NCBI RefSeq assembly: GCF_026212465.1
Contig: NC_080059.1
Span: 23,987,329-24,051,328 of the forward strand
DNA from: Amaranthus tricolor
Lineage: Eukaryota; Streptophyta; Magnoliopsida; Caryophyllales; Amaranthaceae
Length of the DNA: 64,000 nt
Direction: 5' to 3'
Numbering within the stretch: position 1 is the first letter of the stretch; the number at the start of each line of letters is the position of its first letter. A program made the position numbers and the translations under genes. This document shows, in pieces, positions 11,898 to 24,289 of the stretch. Below the pieces are notes generated by a model. It had not been told where the DNA came from, did no database searches, and saw only the letters and a list, made by a program, of their open reading frames with translations.

Positions 11898-11997
11898 NNN
11901 NNNNNNNNNNNNNNNNNNNNNNNNNNNNNNNNNNNNNNNNNNNNNNNNNNNNNNNNNNNNNNNNNNNNNNNNNNNNNNNNNNNNNNNNNNNNNNNNN
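11898..11997. other. Assembly gap, 100 N
   Basis: Exactly 100 unknown bases, a length commonly used for gaps of unknown size. Satellite lies on both sides, but of different subfamilies (A before, B after), so the true distance and even the adjacency are not established by the sequence. Confidence 0.99.
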
Positions 11998-12423
11998 TTG
12001 GCGCATAATGTAGCTCAAACGTGGTTTATTTTGCACGAAACTTAGCACACAACACTATTTGGTATATATTAGTGTGTTGAAGTGGTTAGAATTGAAAATA
12101 ATAGTCATATGCTAGAAATTACGTGTGAAATTGCGATTTTATAGGCTTTTTAAGCTTTTTTGGCACTTTCGCGCATAAAGTAGCTAAAACTTGGTACTTT
12201 TTGCACGAAACTTTGCACACAACACTATTTGGTATATATTATTATGTTGAAGTGGTTAGAATTAAAAATCATCGTCATATGCTAGAGATTACGTGTTAAG
12301 TTGCGATTTTATGGGGTTTTTAAGCTTTTTTGGCAATTTTGCGCATAATGTAGCTAAAACTTGGTTTGTTTTGCACGAAACTTGGCACACAACACTATTG
12401 GCGTATATTATTGTGTAGTGGCC

Positions 12424-12434
12424 GGTTCGAATTG
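12424..12434 (+). other. B-box-like motif in b2 monomers (fortuitous?)
   Basis: GGTTCGAATTG resembles the start of the RNA polymerase III B-box (GGTTCGANTCC), but lacks the final CC. It recurs in every b2 monomer (12424, 15815, 19031, 23248, 27287), always inside GTAGTGGCCGGTTCG in place of the ordinary GAAGTGGTTAG. There is no A-box at a suitable distance and no tRNA fold. I list it as a sequence marker, not as a promoter. Confidence 0.35.
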
Positions 12435-12622
12435 AAAATAATAGTCATATGCTAGAAATTACGTGTTGAGTTGGGATTTTAAGCATTTTAAAAGCTTTTT
12501 TTTGCACTTTTGCGCATTAAGTAGCTAAAACTTGATTTGTTTTGCATGACACATGGCATACAACACTATTTAGTATATATTATTGTGTTGAAGTTGTTTA
12601 GAATTGAAAATAATAGTCATAT

Positions 12623-12960
12623 GCTAGGAAATTACGTGTAAAGTTGCGATTTTATGAGTTTCTAATCTTTTTGGCACTTTCGCCGCATAAAGTAGCTCAA
12701 ACTTTACTTGTTTTGCATGAAAAATGGCACACAACACTATTTGGTATATATTATTGTGTTGAAGTTGTTAGAATTGAAAATAATAGTCATATGCTAGAAA
12801 TTACGTGTTAAGTTGCGATTTTATGAGTTTCTAATCTTTTTGGCACTTTCGCGCATAAAGTAGCTCAAACTTTACTTGTTTTGCATGAAAAATGGCACAC
12901 AACACTATTTGGTATATATTATTGTGTTGAAGTTGTTAGAATTGAAAATAATAGTCATAT
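12623..12960 (+). repeat. Tandemly duplicated monomer b4-b5
   Basis: Two adjacent, nearly identical monomers (12623-12792 and 12793-12960), both with GAGTTTCTAATC and CATGAAAAATGGC. HOR copies 2 and 3 hold only one of them, which accounts for the 20-mer versus 19-mer difference. It is a single-monomer duplication, probably by slipped or unequal exchange. Confidence 0.92.
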
Positions 12961-14489
12961 GCTAGAAATTACGTGTTAAGTTTGCGATTTTATGGGTTTT
13001 TAAGCTTTTTAGGCACTTTCGCGCATAAAGTAGGTCAAACTTGATTTGTTTTGCACGAAACTTTGCACACAACACTATTGGTATATATTATTGTCTTGAG
13101 GTGGTTAGAATTGAAAATCATTGTCATATGCTAGAAATTACGTGTTAAATTGCGATTTTATGGGTTTATAAGCTTTTTTTGGCACTTTCGCGCATAAAGT
13201 AGCTCAAACTTGGTGTGTTTTGCACAAAACTTTGCACACAACACTATTTGGTATATATTATTGTGTTGAAGTGGTTAGAATTGAAAATCATCGTCATATG
13301 CTAGAAAGTACGTGCTAAGTTGCGATTTTATGAGTTTTTAAGCTTTTTTGGCACTTTCGCGCATAAAGAAGCTCAAACTTGATTTGTTTTGCATGAAACA
13401 TGGCACACAACACTATTTGGTATATATTATTGTGTTGAAGTTGTTAGAATTTAAAATAATAGTCATATGCTAGAACTTACGTGTTAAGTTGCTATTTTAT
13501 GGGTTTTTAAGCTTTTTAGGCACTTTCGCGCATAAAGTAGGTCAAACTTGATTTGTTTTGCACGAAACTTTGCACACAACACTATATGGTATATATTATT
13601 GTCTTGAGGTGGTTAGAAATTAAAATCATTGTCATATGCTAGAAATTACGTGTTAAGTTGCGATTTTATGGGTTTATAAGCTTTTTTTGGCACTTTCGCG
13701 CATAAAGTAGCTCAAACTTGGTGTGTTTTGCACAAAAACTTTGCACACAACACTATTTGGTATAAATTATTGTGTTGAAGTGGTTAGAATTGAAAATCAT
13801 CCTCAAATTCTAGAAATTACGTGTTAAGTTGCGATTTTATGGGTTTTTAAGCTTTTTTGGCACTTTCGCGCATAAAGTAGCTCAAACTTGGTGTGTTTTG
13901 CAACAAAACTTTGCACACAACACTATTTGGTATAAATTATTGTGTTGAAGTGGTTAGAATTGAAAATCATCCTCAAATTCTAGAAATTACGTGTTAAGTT
14001 GCGATTTTATGGGTTTTTAAGCTTTTTTGGCACTTTTGCGCATAAAGTAGCTCAAACTTTGTTTGTTTTACACGAAACTTGAAACTACATACTATTTGGT
14101 ATATATTATTGTGTTGAAGTGGTTAGAATTTAAAATAATAGTAATATGCTTGAAATTACGTGTTAAGTTGCGATTTTAAGGGTTTTAAAACTTTTTTTGG
14201 CACTTTCGCGCATAAAGTAGCTCAAACACGATTTGTTTTGCACGAAACTTTGCACCCAAAAATGTTTGGTATATACTATTATGTTGAAGGGGTTAGAATT
14301 GAAAATCATCGTCATATGATAGAACTTACGTGTTAACTTGCGATTTTATGGGTTTTTAAGCTTTTTTGGCAACTTTTGCGCATAATGTAGCTCAAACTTG
14401 GGTTTGGTTTTGCACGAAACTTGGCAAACAACACTATATGGTATATATTATTGTGCTGAAGTGGTTAGAATTGAAAATAATAGTCATAT

Positions 14490-14649
14490 GCTAGAAAAAG
14501 TAGCGATTTTATGGGTTTTTAAGCTTTTTTGGCACTTTCGCGCATAAAGTAATTCAAACTTGGTTTGTTTTACACGAAACTTTGCACACAACACTATTTG
14601 GTATATATTATTGTGTTGAAAGTGTTAGTATTGAAAATAATAGTCATAT
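14490..14649 (+). repeat. Short monomer type b15 (160 bp)
   Basis: The usual start, GAAATTACGTGTTAAGTTGCG, is shortened to GAAAAAGTAGCG, a loss of about 9-10 bp. Equivalent short monomers lie at 17710-17869 and 20923-21081, and again in the irregular part near 22610, 26648, 27654 and 32197. This deletion is at the opposite end of the monomer from the one in m7, so the two short types arose independently. Confidence 0.88.
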
Positions 14650-15497
14650 GCTAGAAATTACGTGATAAGTTGCGATTTTATGGGTTTTTTAAGCTTTTTT
14701 GGCACTTTCGCGCATAAAGTAGCTCAAACTTGGTTTGTTTTGCACGAAACTTTGCAGACAATACTAATTGGTATATATTATTGTGTTGAAGTGGTTAGAT
14801 GTGAAAATCATCGTCATATGCTAGAGAAGTGCGTGATAAGTTGCGATTTTATGGGTTTTTAAGCTTTTTTGGCACTTTGGCGCATAATGTAGCTCAAACT
14901 TGGTTTGTTTTGCACGAAAATTTGCATACAATACTAATTGGTATATATTATTGTGTTGAAGTGGTTAGATTTTAAAATCATCGTCATATGCTAGAGATTA
15001 CGTGATATGTTGCGATTTTATGGGTTTTAAAGTTTTTTTTGGCACTTTTTGCGCATAATGTAGCTCAAACGTGGTTTATTTAGCACGAAACTTGGCACAC
15101 AACTCTATTTTGTGTATATTATTGTGTAGTGGTTAGATTTGAAAATAATAGTCATATGCTAGAAATTACGTGTTCAGTTGCTATTTTATGCATTTTTTAG
15201 GCTTTTTTGGCACTTTCGCGCATAAAGTAGCTCAAACTTGATTTGTTTTGCATGAAACATGGCCCACAACACTATTTGGTATATATTATTGTGTTGAAGT
15301 TGTTAGAATTGAAAATAATAGTCATATGCTAGAAATTACGTGTTACGTGGCGATTTTTTTGGGCTTTTATGCTTTTTTGGCACTTTGGCGCATAATGTAG
15401 CTCAAACGTGGTTTATTTTGCACGAAACTTAGCACACAACACTATTTGGTATATATTAGTGTGTTGAAGTGGTTAGAATTGAAAATAATAGTCATAT

Positions 15498-18400
15498 GCT
15501 AGAAATTACGTGTGAAAATTGCGATTTTATAGGCCTTTTTAAGCTTTTTTGGCACTTTCGCGCATAAAGTAGCTCAAACTTGGTACTTTTTGCACGAAAC
15601 TTTGCACACAACAACTATTTGGTATATATCATTATGTTGAAGTGGTTAGAATTAAAAATCATCGTCATATGCTAGAGATTACGTGTTAAGTTGCGATTTT
15701 ATGGGTTTTTTAAGCTTTTTTGGCAATTTTGCGCATAATGTAGCTAAAACTTGGTTTGTTTTGCACGATAACTTGGCACACAACACTATTGGTGTATATT
15801 ATTGTGTAGTGGCCGGTTCGAATTGAAAATAATAGTCATATGCTAGAAATTACGTGTTGAGTTGGGATTTTAAGCATTTTTAAAGCTTTTTTGGCACTTT
15901 TGCGCATTAAGTAGCTAAAACTTGATTTGTTTTGCATGACACATGGCATACAACACTATTTAGTATATATTATTGTGTTGAAGTTGTTAGAATTGAAAAA
16001 TAATAGTCATATGCTAGAAATTACGTGTTAAGTTGCGATTTTATGAGTTTCTAATCTTTTTGGCACTTTCGCGCAATAAAGTAGCCTCAAACTTTACTTG
16101 TTTTGCATGAAAAATGGCACACAACACTATTTGGTATATATTATTGTGTTGAAGTTGTTAGAATTGAAAATAATACTCAAATGCTAGAAATTACGTGTTA
16201 AGTTTGCGATTTTATGGGTTTTTAAGCTTTTTAGGGCACTTTCGCGCATAAAGTAGGTCAAACTTGATTTGTTTTGCACGAAACTTTGCACACAACACTA
16301 TTTGGTATATATTATTGTCTTGAGGTGGTTAGAATTGAAAATCATTGTCATATGCTAGAAATTACGTGTTAAATTGCGATTTTATGGGTTTATAAGCTTT
16401 TTTGGCACTTTCGCGCATAAAGTAGCTCAAACTTGGTGTGTTTTGCACAAAACTTTGCACACAACACTATTTGGTATATATTATTGTGTTGAAGTGGTTA
16501 GAATTGAAAATCATCGTCATATGCTAGAAATTACGTGCTAAGTTGCGATTTTATGAGTTTTTTAAGCTTTTTTGGCACTTTCGCGCATAAAGAAGCTCAA
16601 ACTTGATTTGTTTTGCATGAAACATGGCACACAACACTATTTGGTATATATTATTGTGTTAAAGTTGTTAGAATTTAAAATAATAGTCATATGCTAGAAC
16701 TTACGTGTTAAGTTGCTATTTTATGGGTTTTTAGCTTTTTAGGCACTTTCGCGCATAAAGTAGGTCAAACTTGATTTGTTTTGCACGAAACTTTGCACAC
16801 AACACTATATGGTATATATTATTGTCTTGAGGTGGTTAGAATTGAAAATCATTGTCATATGCTAGAAATTACGTGTTAAGTTGCGATTTTATATGGGTTT
16901 CTAAGCTTTTTTGGCACTTTCGCGCATAAAGTAGCTCAAACTTGGTGTGTTTTGCACAAAACTTTGCACACAACACTATTTAGTATAAATTATTGTGTTG
17001 AAGTGGTTAGAATTGAAAATCATCCTCAAATTCTAGAAATTACGTGTTAAGTTGCGATTTTATGGGTTTTTTAAGCTTTTTTGGCACTTTCGCGCATAAA
17101 GTAGCTCAAACTTGGTGTGTTTTGCACAAAACTTTGCACACAACACTATTTGGTATAAATTATTGTGTTGAAGTGGTTAGAATTGAAAATCATCCTCAAA
17201 TTCTAGAAATTACGTGTTAAGTTGCGATTTTATGGGTTTTTAAGCTTTTTTGGCACTTTTGCGCATAAAGTAGCTCAAACTTTGTTTGTTTTACACGAAA
17301 CTTGAAACTACATACTATTTGGCATATATTATTGTGTTGAAGTGGTTAGAATTTAAAATAATAGTAATATGCTTGAAATTACGTGTTAAGTTGCGATTTT
17401 AAGGGTTTTAAAACTTTTTTGGCACTTTCGCGCATAAAGTAGCTCAAACACGATTTGTTTTGCACGAAACTTTGCACCCAAAAATGTTTGGTATATACTA
17501 TTATGTTGAAGGGGTTAGAATTGAAAATCATCGTCATATGATAGAAATTACGTGTTAACTTGCGATTTTATGGGTTTTTAAGCTTTTTTTGGCACTTTTG
17601 CGCATAATGTAGCTCAAACTTGGTTTGTTTTGCAAGAAACTTGGCAAACAACACTATATGGTATATATTATTGTGCTGAAGTGGTTAGAATTGAAAATAA
17701 TAGTCATACGCTAGAAAAAGTAGCGATTTTATGGGTTTTTAAGCTTTTTTGGCACTTTTGCGCATAAAATAATTCAAACTTGGTTTGTTTTACACGAAAC
17801 TTTGCACACAACTCTATTTGGTATATATTATTGTGTTGAAAGTGTTAGAATTGAAAATAATAGTCATATGCTAGAAATTACGTGTTAAGTTGCGATTTTA
17901 TGGGTTTTTAAGCTTTTTTGGCACTTTCGCGCATAAACTAGCTCAAACTTGGTTTGTTTTGCACGAAACTTTGCAGACAATACTAATTGGTATATATTAT
18001 TGTGTTGAAGTGGTTAGATGTGAAAATCATCGTCATATGCTAGAGATTGCGTGATAAGTTGCGATTTTATGGGTTTTTAAGCTTTTTTTGGCACTTTGGG
18101 CGCATAATGTAGCTCAAACTTGGTTTGTTTTGCACGAAAATTTGCATACAATACTAATTGGTATATATTATTGTGTTGAAGTGGTTAGATTTTAAAATCA
18201 TCGTCATATGTTAGAGATTACGTGATATGTTGCGATTTTATGGGTTTTAAAGTTTTTTTTTGGCACTTTTGCGCATAATGTAGCTCAAACGTGGTTTATT
18301 TAGCACGAAACTTGGCACACAACTCTATTTTGTGTATATTATTGTGTAGTGGTTAGATTTGAAAATAATAGTCATATGCTAGAAATTACGTGTTCAGTTG

Positions 18401-18718
18401 CTATTTTATGCATTTTTTTAGGCTTTTTTGGCACTTTCGCGCATAAAGTAGCTCAAACTTGATTTGTTTTGCATGAAACATGGCCCACAACACTATTTGG
18501 TATATATTATTGTGTTGAAGTTGTTAGAATTGAAAATAATAGTCATATGCTAGAAATTACGTGTTACGTGGCGATTTTTTGGGCTTTTATGCTTTTTTGG
18601 CACTTTGGCGCATAATGTAGCTCAAACGTGGTTTATTTTGCACGAAACTTAGCACACAACACTATTTGGTATATATTAGTGTGTTGAAGTGGGTTAGAAT
18701 TGAAAATAATAGTCATAT
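15498..18718 (+). repeat. Domain B HOR copy 2, 19-mer
   Basis: Same order as copy 1, but with a single GAGTTTCTAATC monomer (near 16014). Differences from copy 1 are mainly one-base changes and T-run lengths. Confidence 0.92.
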
Positions 18719-21700
18719 GCTAGAAATTACGTGTGAAATTGCGATTTTATAGGCTTTTTAAGCTTTTTTTGGCACTTTCGCGCATAAAGTAGCTCAAACT
18801 TGGTACTTTTTGCACGAAACTTTGCACACAACACTATTTGGTATATATTATTATGTTGAAGTGGTTAGAATTAAAAATCATCGTCATATGCTAGAGATTA
18901 CGTGTTAAGTTGCGATTTTATGGGTTTTAAGCTTTTTTGGCAATTTTGCGCATAATGTAGCTAAAACTTGGTTTGTTTTGCACGAAACTTGGCACACAAC
19001 ACTATTGGTGTATATTATTGTGTAGTGGCCGGTTCGAATTGAAAATAATAGTCATATGCTAGAAATTACGTGTTGAGTTGGGATTTTAAGCATTTTTAAA
19101 AGCTTTTTTGGCACTTTTGCGCATTAAGTAGCTAAAAACTTGATTTGTTTTGCATGACACATGGCATACAACACTATTTAGTATATATTATTGTGTTGAA
19201 GTTGTTAGAATTGAAAATAATAGTCATATGCTAGAAATTACGTGTTAAGTTGCGATTTTATGAGTTTCTAATCTTTTTGGCACTTTCGCGCATAAAGTAG
19301 CTCAAACTTTACTTGTTTTGCATGAAAAATGGCACACAACACAATTTGGTATATATTATTGTGTTGAAGTTGTTAGAATTGAAAATAATACTCAAATGCT
19401 AGAAATTACGTGTTAAGTTTGCGATTTTATGGTTTTTAAGCTTTTTAGGCACTTTCGCGCATAAAGTAGGTCAAACTTGATTTGTTTTGCACGAAACTTT
19501 GCACACAACACTATTTGGTATATATTATTGTCTTGAGGTGGTTAGAATTGAAAATCATTGTCATATGCTAGAAATTACGTGTTAAATTGCGATTTTATGG
19601 GTTTATAAGCTTTTTTGGCACTTTCGCGCATAAAGTAGCTCAAACTTGGTGTGTTTTGCACAAAAACTTTGCACACAACACTATTTGGTATATATTATTG
19701 TGTTGAAGTGGTTAGAATTGAAAATCATCGTCATATGCTAGAAATTACGTGCTAAGTTGCGATTTTATGAGTTTTTAAGCTTTTTTGGCACTTTCGCGCA
19801 TAAAGAAGCTCAAACTTGATTTGTTTTGCATGAAACATGGCACACAACACTATTTGGTATATATTATTGTGTTAAAGTTGTTAGAATTTAAAATAATAGT
19901 CATATGCTAGAACTTACGTGTTAAGTTGCTATTTTATGGGTTTTTAAGCTTTTTAGGCACTTTCGCGCATAAAGTAGGTCAAACTTGATTTGTTTTGCAC
20001 GAAACTTTGCACACAACACTATATGGTATATATTATTGTCTTGAGGTGGTTAGAATTGAAAATCATTGTCATATGCTAGAAATTACGTGTTAAGTTGCGA
20101 TTTTATGGGTTTATAAGCTTTTTTGGCACTTTCGCGCATAAAGTAGCTCAAACTTGGTGTGTTTTGCACAAAACTTTGCACACAACACTATTTAGTATAA
20201 ATTATTGTGTTGAAGTGGTTAGAATTGAAAATCATCCTCAAATTCTAGAAATTACGTGTTAAGTTGCGATTTTATGGGTTTTTAAGCTTTTTTGGCACTT
20301 TCGCGCATAAAGTAGCTCAAACTTGGTGTGTTTTGCACAAAACTTTGCACACAACACTATTTGGTATAAATTATTGTGTTGAAGTGGTTAGAATTGGAAA
20401 ATCATCCTCAAATTCTAGAAATTACGTGTTAAGTTGCGATTTTATGGGTTTTTAAGCTTTTTTGGCACTTTTGCGCATAAAGTAGCTCAAACTTTGTTTG
20501 TTTTACACGAAACTTGAAACTACATACTATTTGGCATATATTATTGTGTTGAAGTGGTTAGAATTTAAAATAATAGTAATATGCTTGAAATTACGTGTTA
20601 AGTTGCGATTTTAAGGGTTTTAAAACTTTTTTGGCACTTTCGCGCATAAAGTAGCTCAAACACGATTTGTTTTGCACGAAACTTTGCACCCAAAAATGTT
20701 TGGTATATACTATTATGTTGAAGGGGTTAGAATTGAAAATCATCGTCATATGATAGAAATTACGTGTTAACTTGCGATTTTATGGGTTTTTAAGCTTTTT
20801 TTGGCACTTTTGCGCATAATGTAGCTCAAACTTGGTTTGTTTTGCACGAAACTTGGCAAACAACACTATATGGTATATATTATTGTGCTTGAAGTGGTTA
20901 GAATTGAAAATAATAGTCATATGCTAGAAAAAGTAGCGATTTTATGGGTTTTAAGCTTTTTTGGCACTTTCGCGCATAAAATAATTCAAACTTGGTTTGT
21001 TTTACACGAAACTTTGCACACAACTCTATTTGGTATATATTATTGTGTTGAAAGTGTTAGAATTGAAAATAATAGTCATATGCTAGAAATTACGTGTTAA
21101 GTTGCGATTTTATGGGTTTTTAAGCTTTTTTTGGCACTTTCGCGCATAAAGTAGCTCAAACTTGGTTTGTTTTGCACGAAACTTTGCAGACAATACTAAT
21201 TGGTATATATTATTGTGTTGAAGTGGTTAGATGTGAAAATCATCGTCATATGCTAGAGATTGCGTGATAAGTTGCGATTTTATGGGTTTTTAAGCTTTTT
21301 TTGGCACTTTGGCGCATAATGTAGCTCAAACTTGGTTTGTTTTGCACGAAAATTTGCATACAATACTAATTGGTATATATTATTGTGTTGAAGTGGTTAG
21401 ATTTTAAAATCATCGTCATATGTTAGAGATTACGTGATATGTTGCGATTTTATGGGTTTTTAAAGTTTTTTTTGGCACTTTTGCGCATAATGTAGCTCAA
21501 ACGTGGTTTATTTAGCACGAAACTTGGCACACAACTCTATTTTGTGTATATTATTGTGTAGTGGTTAGATTTGAAAATAATAGTCATATGCTAGAAATTA
21601 CGTGTTCAGTTGCTATTTATGCATTTTTTAGGCTTTTTTTGGCACTTTCGCGCATAAAGTAGCTCAAACTTGATTTGTTTTGCATGAAACATGGCCCACA

Positions 21701-21828
21701 ACACTATTTGGTATATATTATTGTGTTGAAGTTGTTAGAATTGAAAATAATAGTCATATGCTAGAAATTACGTGTTACGTGGCGATTTTTTTGGGCTTTT
21801 ATGCTTTTTTGGCAACTTTGGCGCATAA
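18719..21828 (+). repeat. Domain B HOR copy 3, 19-mer order, broken in b20
   Basis: Follows copy 2 monomer for monomer until b20, which starts at 21760. After about 68 bases of b20 (GGCGATTTTTTTGGGC, TTTGGCGCATAA), the sequence switches to the second part of b9 (AGTAGGTCAAACTTG, ACTATATGG, TTGTCTTGAGG). Regular HOR order ends here. Confidence 0.9.
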
Positions 21829-21930
21829 AGTAGGTCAAACTTGATTTGTTTTGCACGAAACTTTGCACACAACACTATATGGTATATATTATTGTCTTGA
21901 GGTGGTTAGAATTGAAAATCATTGTCATAC
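21760..21930 (+). repeat. Chimeric monomer b20/b9 at the end of regular HOR order
   Basis: The left part is b20. The right part, from about 21829, is b9. The junction lies within the shared GCGCATAA stretch, so the exchange is in register and the monomer keeps its usual length. It is followed by b10, then b12, b13, b14 and b15, with b11 missing. Confidence 0.85.
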
Positions 21931-24120
21931 GCTAGAAATTACGTGTTAAGTTGCGATTTTATGGGTTTATAAGCTTTTTTGGCACTTTCGCGCATAAAGT
22001 AGCTCAAACTTGGTGTGTTTTGCACAAAACTTTGCACACAACACTATTTGGTATAAATTATTGTGTTGAAGTGGTTAGAATTGAAAATCATCCTCAAATT
22101 CTAGAAATTACGTGTTAAGTTGCGATTTTATGGGTTTTTAAGCTTTTTTGGCACTTTTGCGCATAAAGTAGCTCAAACTTTGTTTGTTTTACACGAAACT
22201 TGAAACTACATACTATTTGGTATATATTATTGTGTTGAAGTGGTTAGAATTTAAAATAATAGTAATATGCTTGAAATTACGTGTTAAGTTGCGATTTTAA
22301 GGGTTTTAAAACTTTTTTGGCACTTTCGCGCATAAAGTAGCTCAAACACGATTTGTTTTGCACGAAACTTTGCACCCAAAAATGTTTGGTATATACTATT
22401 ATGTTGAAGTGGTTAGAATTGAAAATCATCGTCATATGCTAGAAATTACGTGTTAACTTGCGATTTTATGGGTTTTTAAGCTTTTTTTGGCACTTTTGCG
22501 CATAATGTAGCTCAAACTTGGTTTGTTTTGCACGAAACTTGGCAAACAACACTATATGGTATATATTATTGTGTTGAAGTGGTTAGAATTGAAAATAATA
22601 GTCATATGCTAGAAAAAGTAGCGATTTTATGGGTTTTTAAGCTTTTTTGGCACTTTCGCGCATAAAGTAACTCAAACTTGGTTTGTTTTGCACGAAACTT
22701 TGCACACAACTCTATTTGGTATATATTATTGTGTTGAAAGTGTTAGAATTGAAAATAATAGTCATATGCTAGAAATTACGTGTTAAGTTGCGATTTTATG
22801 GGTTTTTAAGCTTTTTTGGCACTTTCGCGCATAAAGTAGCTCAAACACGATTTGTTTTGCACGAAACTATGCACACAAAACTATTTGGTATATACTATTG
22901 TGTTGAAGTAGTTAGAATTTAAAATCATCGTCATATGCTAGAATTTACGTGTTAAGTTGCGATTTTATGGGTTTTTAAGCTTTTTTGGCACTTTCGCGCA
23001 TAAAGTAGCTCAAACTTGGTACTTTTTGCACGAAACTTTGCACACAACACTATTTGGTATATATTATTATGTTGACGTGGTTAGAATTAAAAATCATCGT
23101 CATATGCTAGAGATTACGTGTTAAGTTGCGATTTTATGGGTTTTTAAGCTTTTTTGGCAATTTTGCGCATAATGTAGCTAAAACTTGGTTTGTTTTGCAC
23201 GAAACTTGGCACACAACACTATTGGTGTATATTATTGTGTAGTGGCCGGTTCGAATTGAAAATAATAGTCATATGCTAGAAATTACGTGTTGAGTTGGGA
23301 TTTTAAGCATTTTTAAAGCTTTTTTGGCACTTTTGCGCATTAAGTAGCTAAAACTTGATTTGTTTTGCATGACACATGGCATACAACACTATTTAGTATA
23401 TATTATTGTGTTGAAGTTGTTAGAATTGAAAATAATAGTCATATGCTAGAAATTACGTGTAAAGTTGCGATTTTATGAGTTTCTAATCTTTTTGGCACTT
23501 TCGCGCATAAAGTAGCTCAAACTTTACTTGTTTTGCATGAAAAATGGCACACAACACTATTTGGTATATATTATTGTGTTGAAGTTGTTAGAATTGAAAA
23601 TAATAGTCATATGCTAGAAATTACGTGTTAAGTTTGCGATTTTATGGGTTTTTAAGCTTTTTAGGCACTTTCGCGCATAAAGTAGGTCAAACTTGATTTG
23701 TTTTGCACGAAACTTTGCACACAACACTATTTGGTATATATTATTGTCTTGAGGTGGTTAGAATTGAAAATCATTGTCATATGCTAGAAATTACGTGTTA
23801 AGTTGCGATTTTATGGGTTTATAAGCTTTTTTGGCACTTTCGCGCATAAAGTAGCTCAAACTTGGTGTGTTTTGCACAAAACTTTGCACACAACACTATT
23901 TGGTATATATTTTTGTGTTGAAGTTGTTAGAATTGAAAATAATAGTCATATGCTAGAAATTACGTGTTACGTGGCGATTTTTTGGGCTTTTATGCTTTTT
24001 TGGCACTTTGGCGCATAATGTAGCTCAAACGTGGTTTATTTTGCACGAAACTTAGCACACAACACTATTTGGTATATATTAGTGTGTTGAAGTGGTTAGA
24101 ATTGAAAATAATAGTCATAT

Positions 24121-24289
24121 GCTAGAAAAAGTAGCGATTTTATGGTTTTTTAAGCTTTTTAGACACTTTCGCGCATAAAGTAGGTCAAACTTGTTTTGTT
24201 TTGCACGAAACTTTGCACACAACACTATATGGTATATATTATTGTCTTGAGGTGGTTAGAATTGAAAATCATTGTCATATGCTAGAAAT
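24121..24289 (+). repeat. Chimeric monomer b15/b6, first occurrence
   Basis: It begins with the short b15 start (GAAAAAGTAGCG) and continues as a b6/b9 type with the private variants CTTTTTAGACAC and CTTGTTTTG. The same chimera, with the same private variants, occurs from 29676. Its neighbours differ on both sides: b20 before it here and b14 before it there, with different following monomers. Confidence 0.85.

Larger units (their letters stand above)
12111..15497 (+). repeat. Domain B HOR copy 1, 20-mer (reference copy)
   Basis: Monomers b1-b20 start at 12111, 12281, 12451, 12623, 12793, 12961, 13130, 13300, 13469, 13638, 13809, 13979, 14148, 14318, 14490, 14650, 14820, 14990, 15158 and 15328. 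Useful markers: b1 GGTACTTTTTGC; b2 GGCCGGTTCGAATTG; b3 GTTGGGATTTTAAGC; b4 and b5 GAGTTTCTAATC; b6 and b9 TAGGTCAAACTTG; b7 and b10 TTTATAAGC; b8 AAGAAGCTC; start of b11 and of b12 TTCTAGAAATT (XbaI replaces the usual NdeI junction); b13 CACGATTTG and AAAAATGTTTGG; b15 GAAAAAGTAGCG (short); b18 CTCTATTTTGTG; b20 GTGGCGATTTTTT. Confidence 0.93.
11998..21828 (+). repeat. Satellite domain B, regular part: forward 20/19-mer HORs
   Basis: Forward array of about 58 monomers of a second subfamily. Typical monomers read GATTTTATGGGTTTTTAAGC, GGCACTTTCGCGC, GTAGCTCAAAC, GCACGAAAC and GGTATATATTATT. Most carry AAGCTT (HindIII) in the T-rich part. Marker GTGGTTTATTTTGC recurs at 12021, 15408 and 18628, giving block lengths of 3387 and 3220 bp. 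Bases 11998-12110 are the tail of a b20 monomer cut by the gap. Confidence 0.95.

Noticed and set aside
11811..12008. Open frame running through the first N gap, and similar ones through the second gap (37428-37642)
   Set aside because: Their length comes from unknown bases. Neither end shows anything but satellite.
12424..12434. Possible tRNA or tRNA-derived element at GGTTCGAATTG
   Set aside because: Only the T-loop-like motif is present. There are no acceptor, D or anticodon stems around it, and the flanks align to ordinary satellite monomer.
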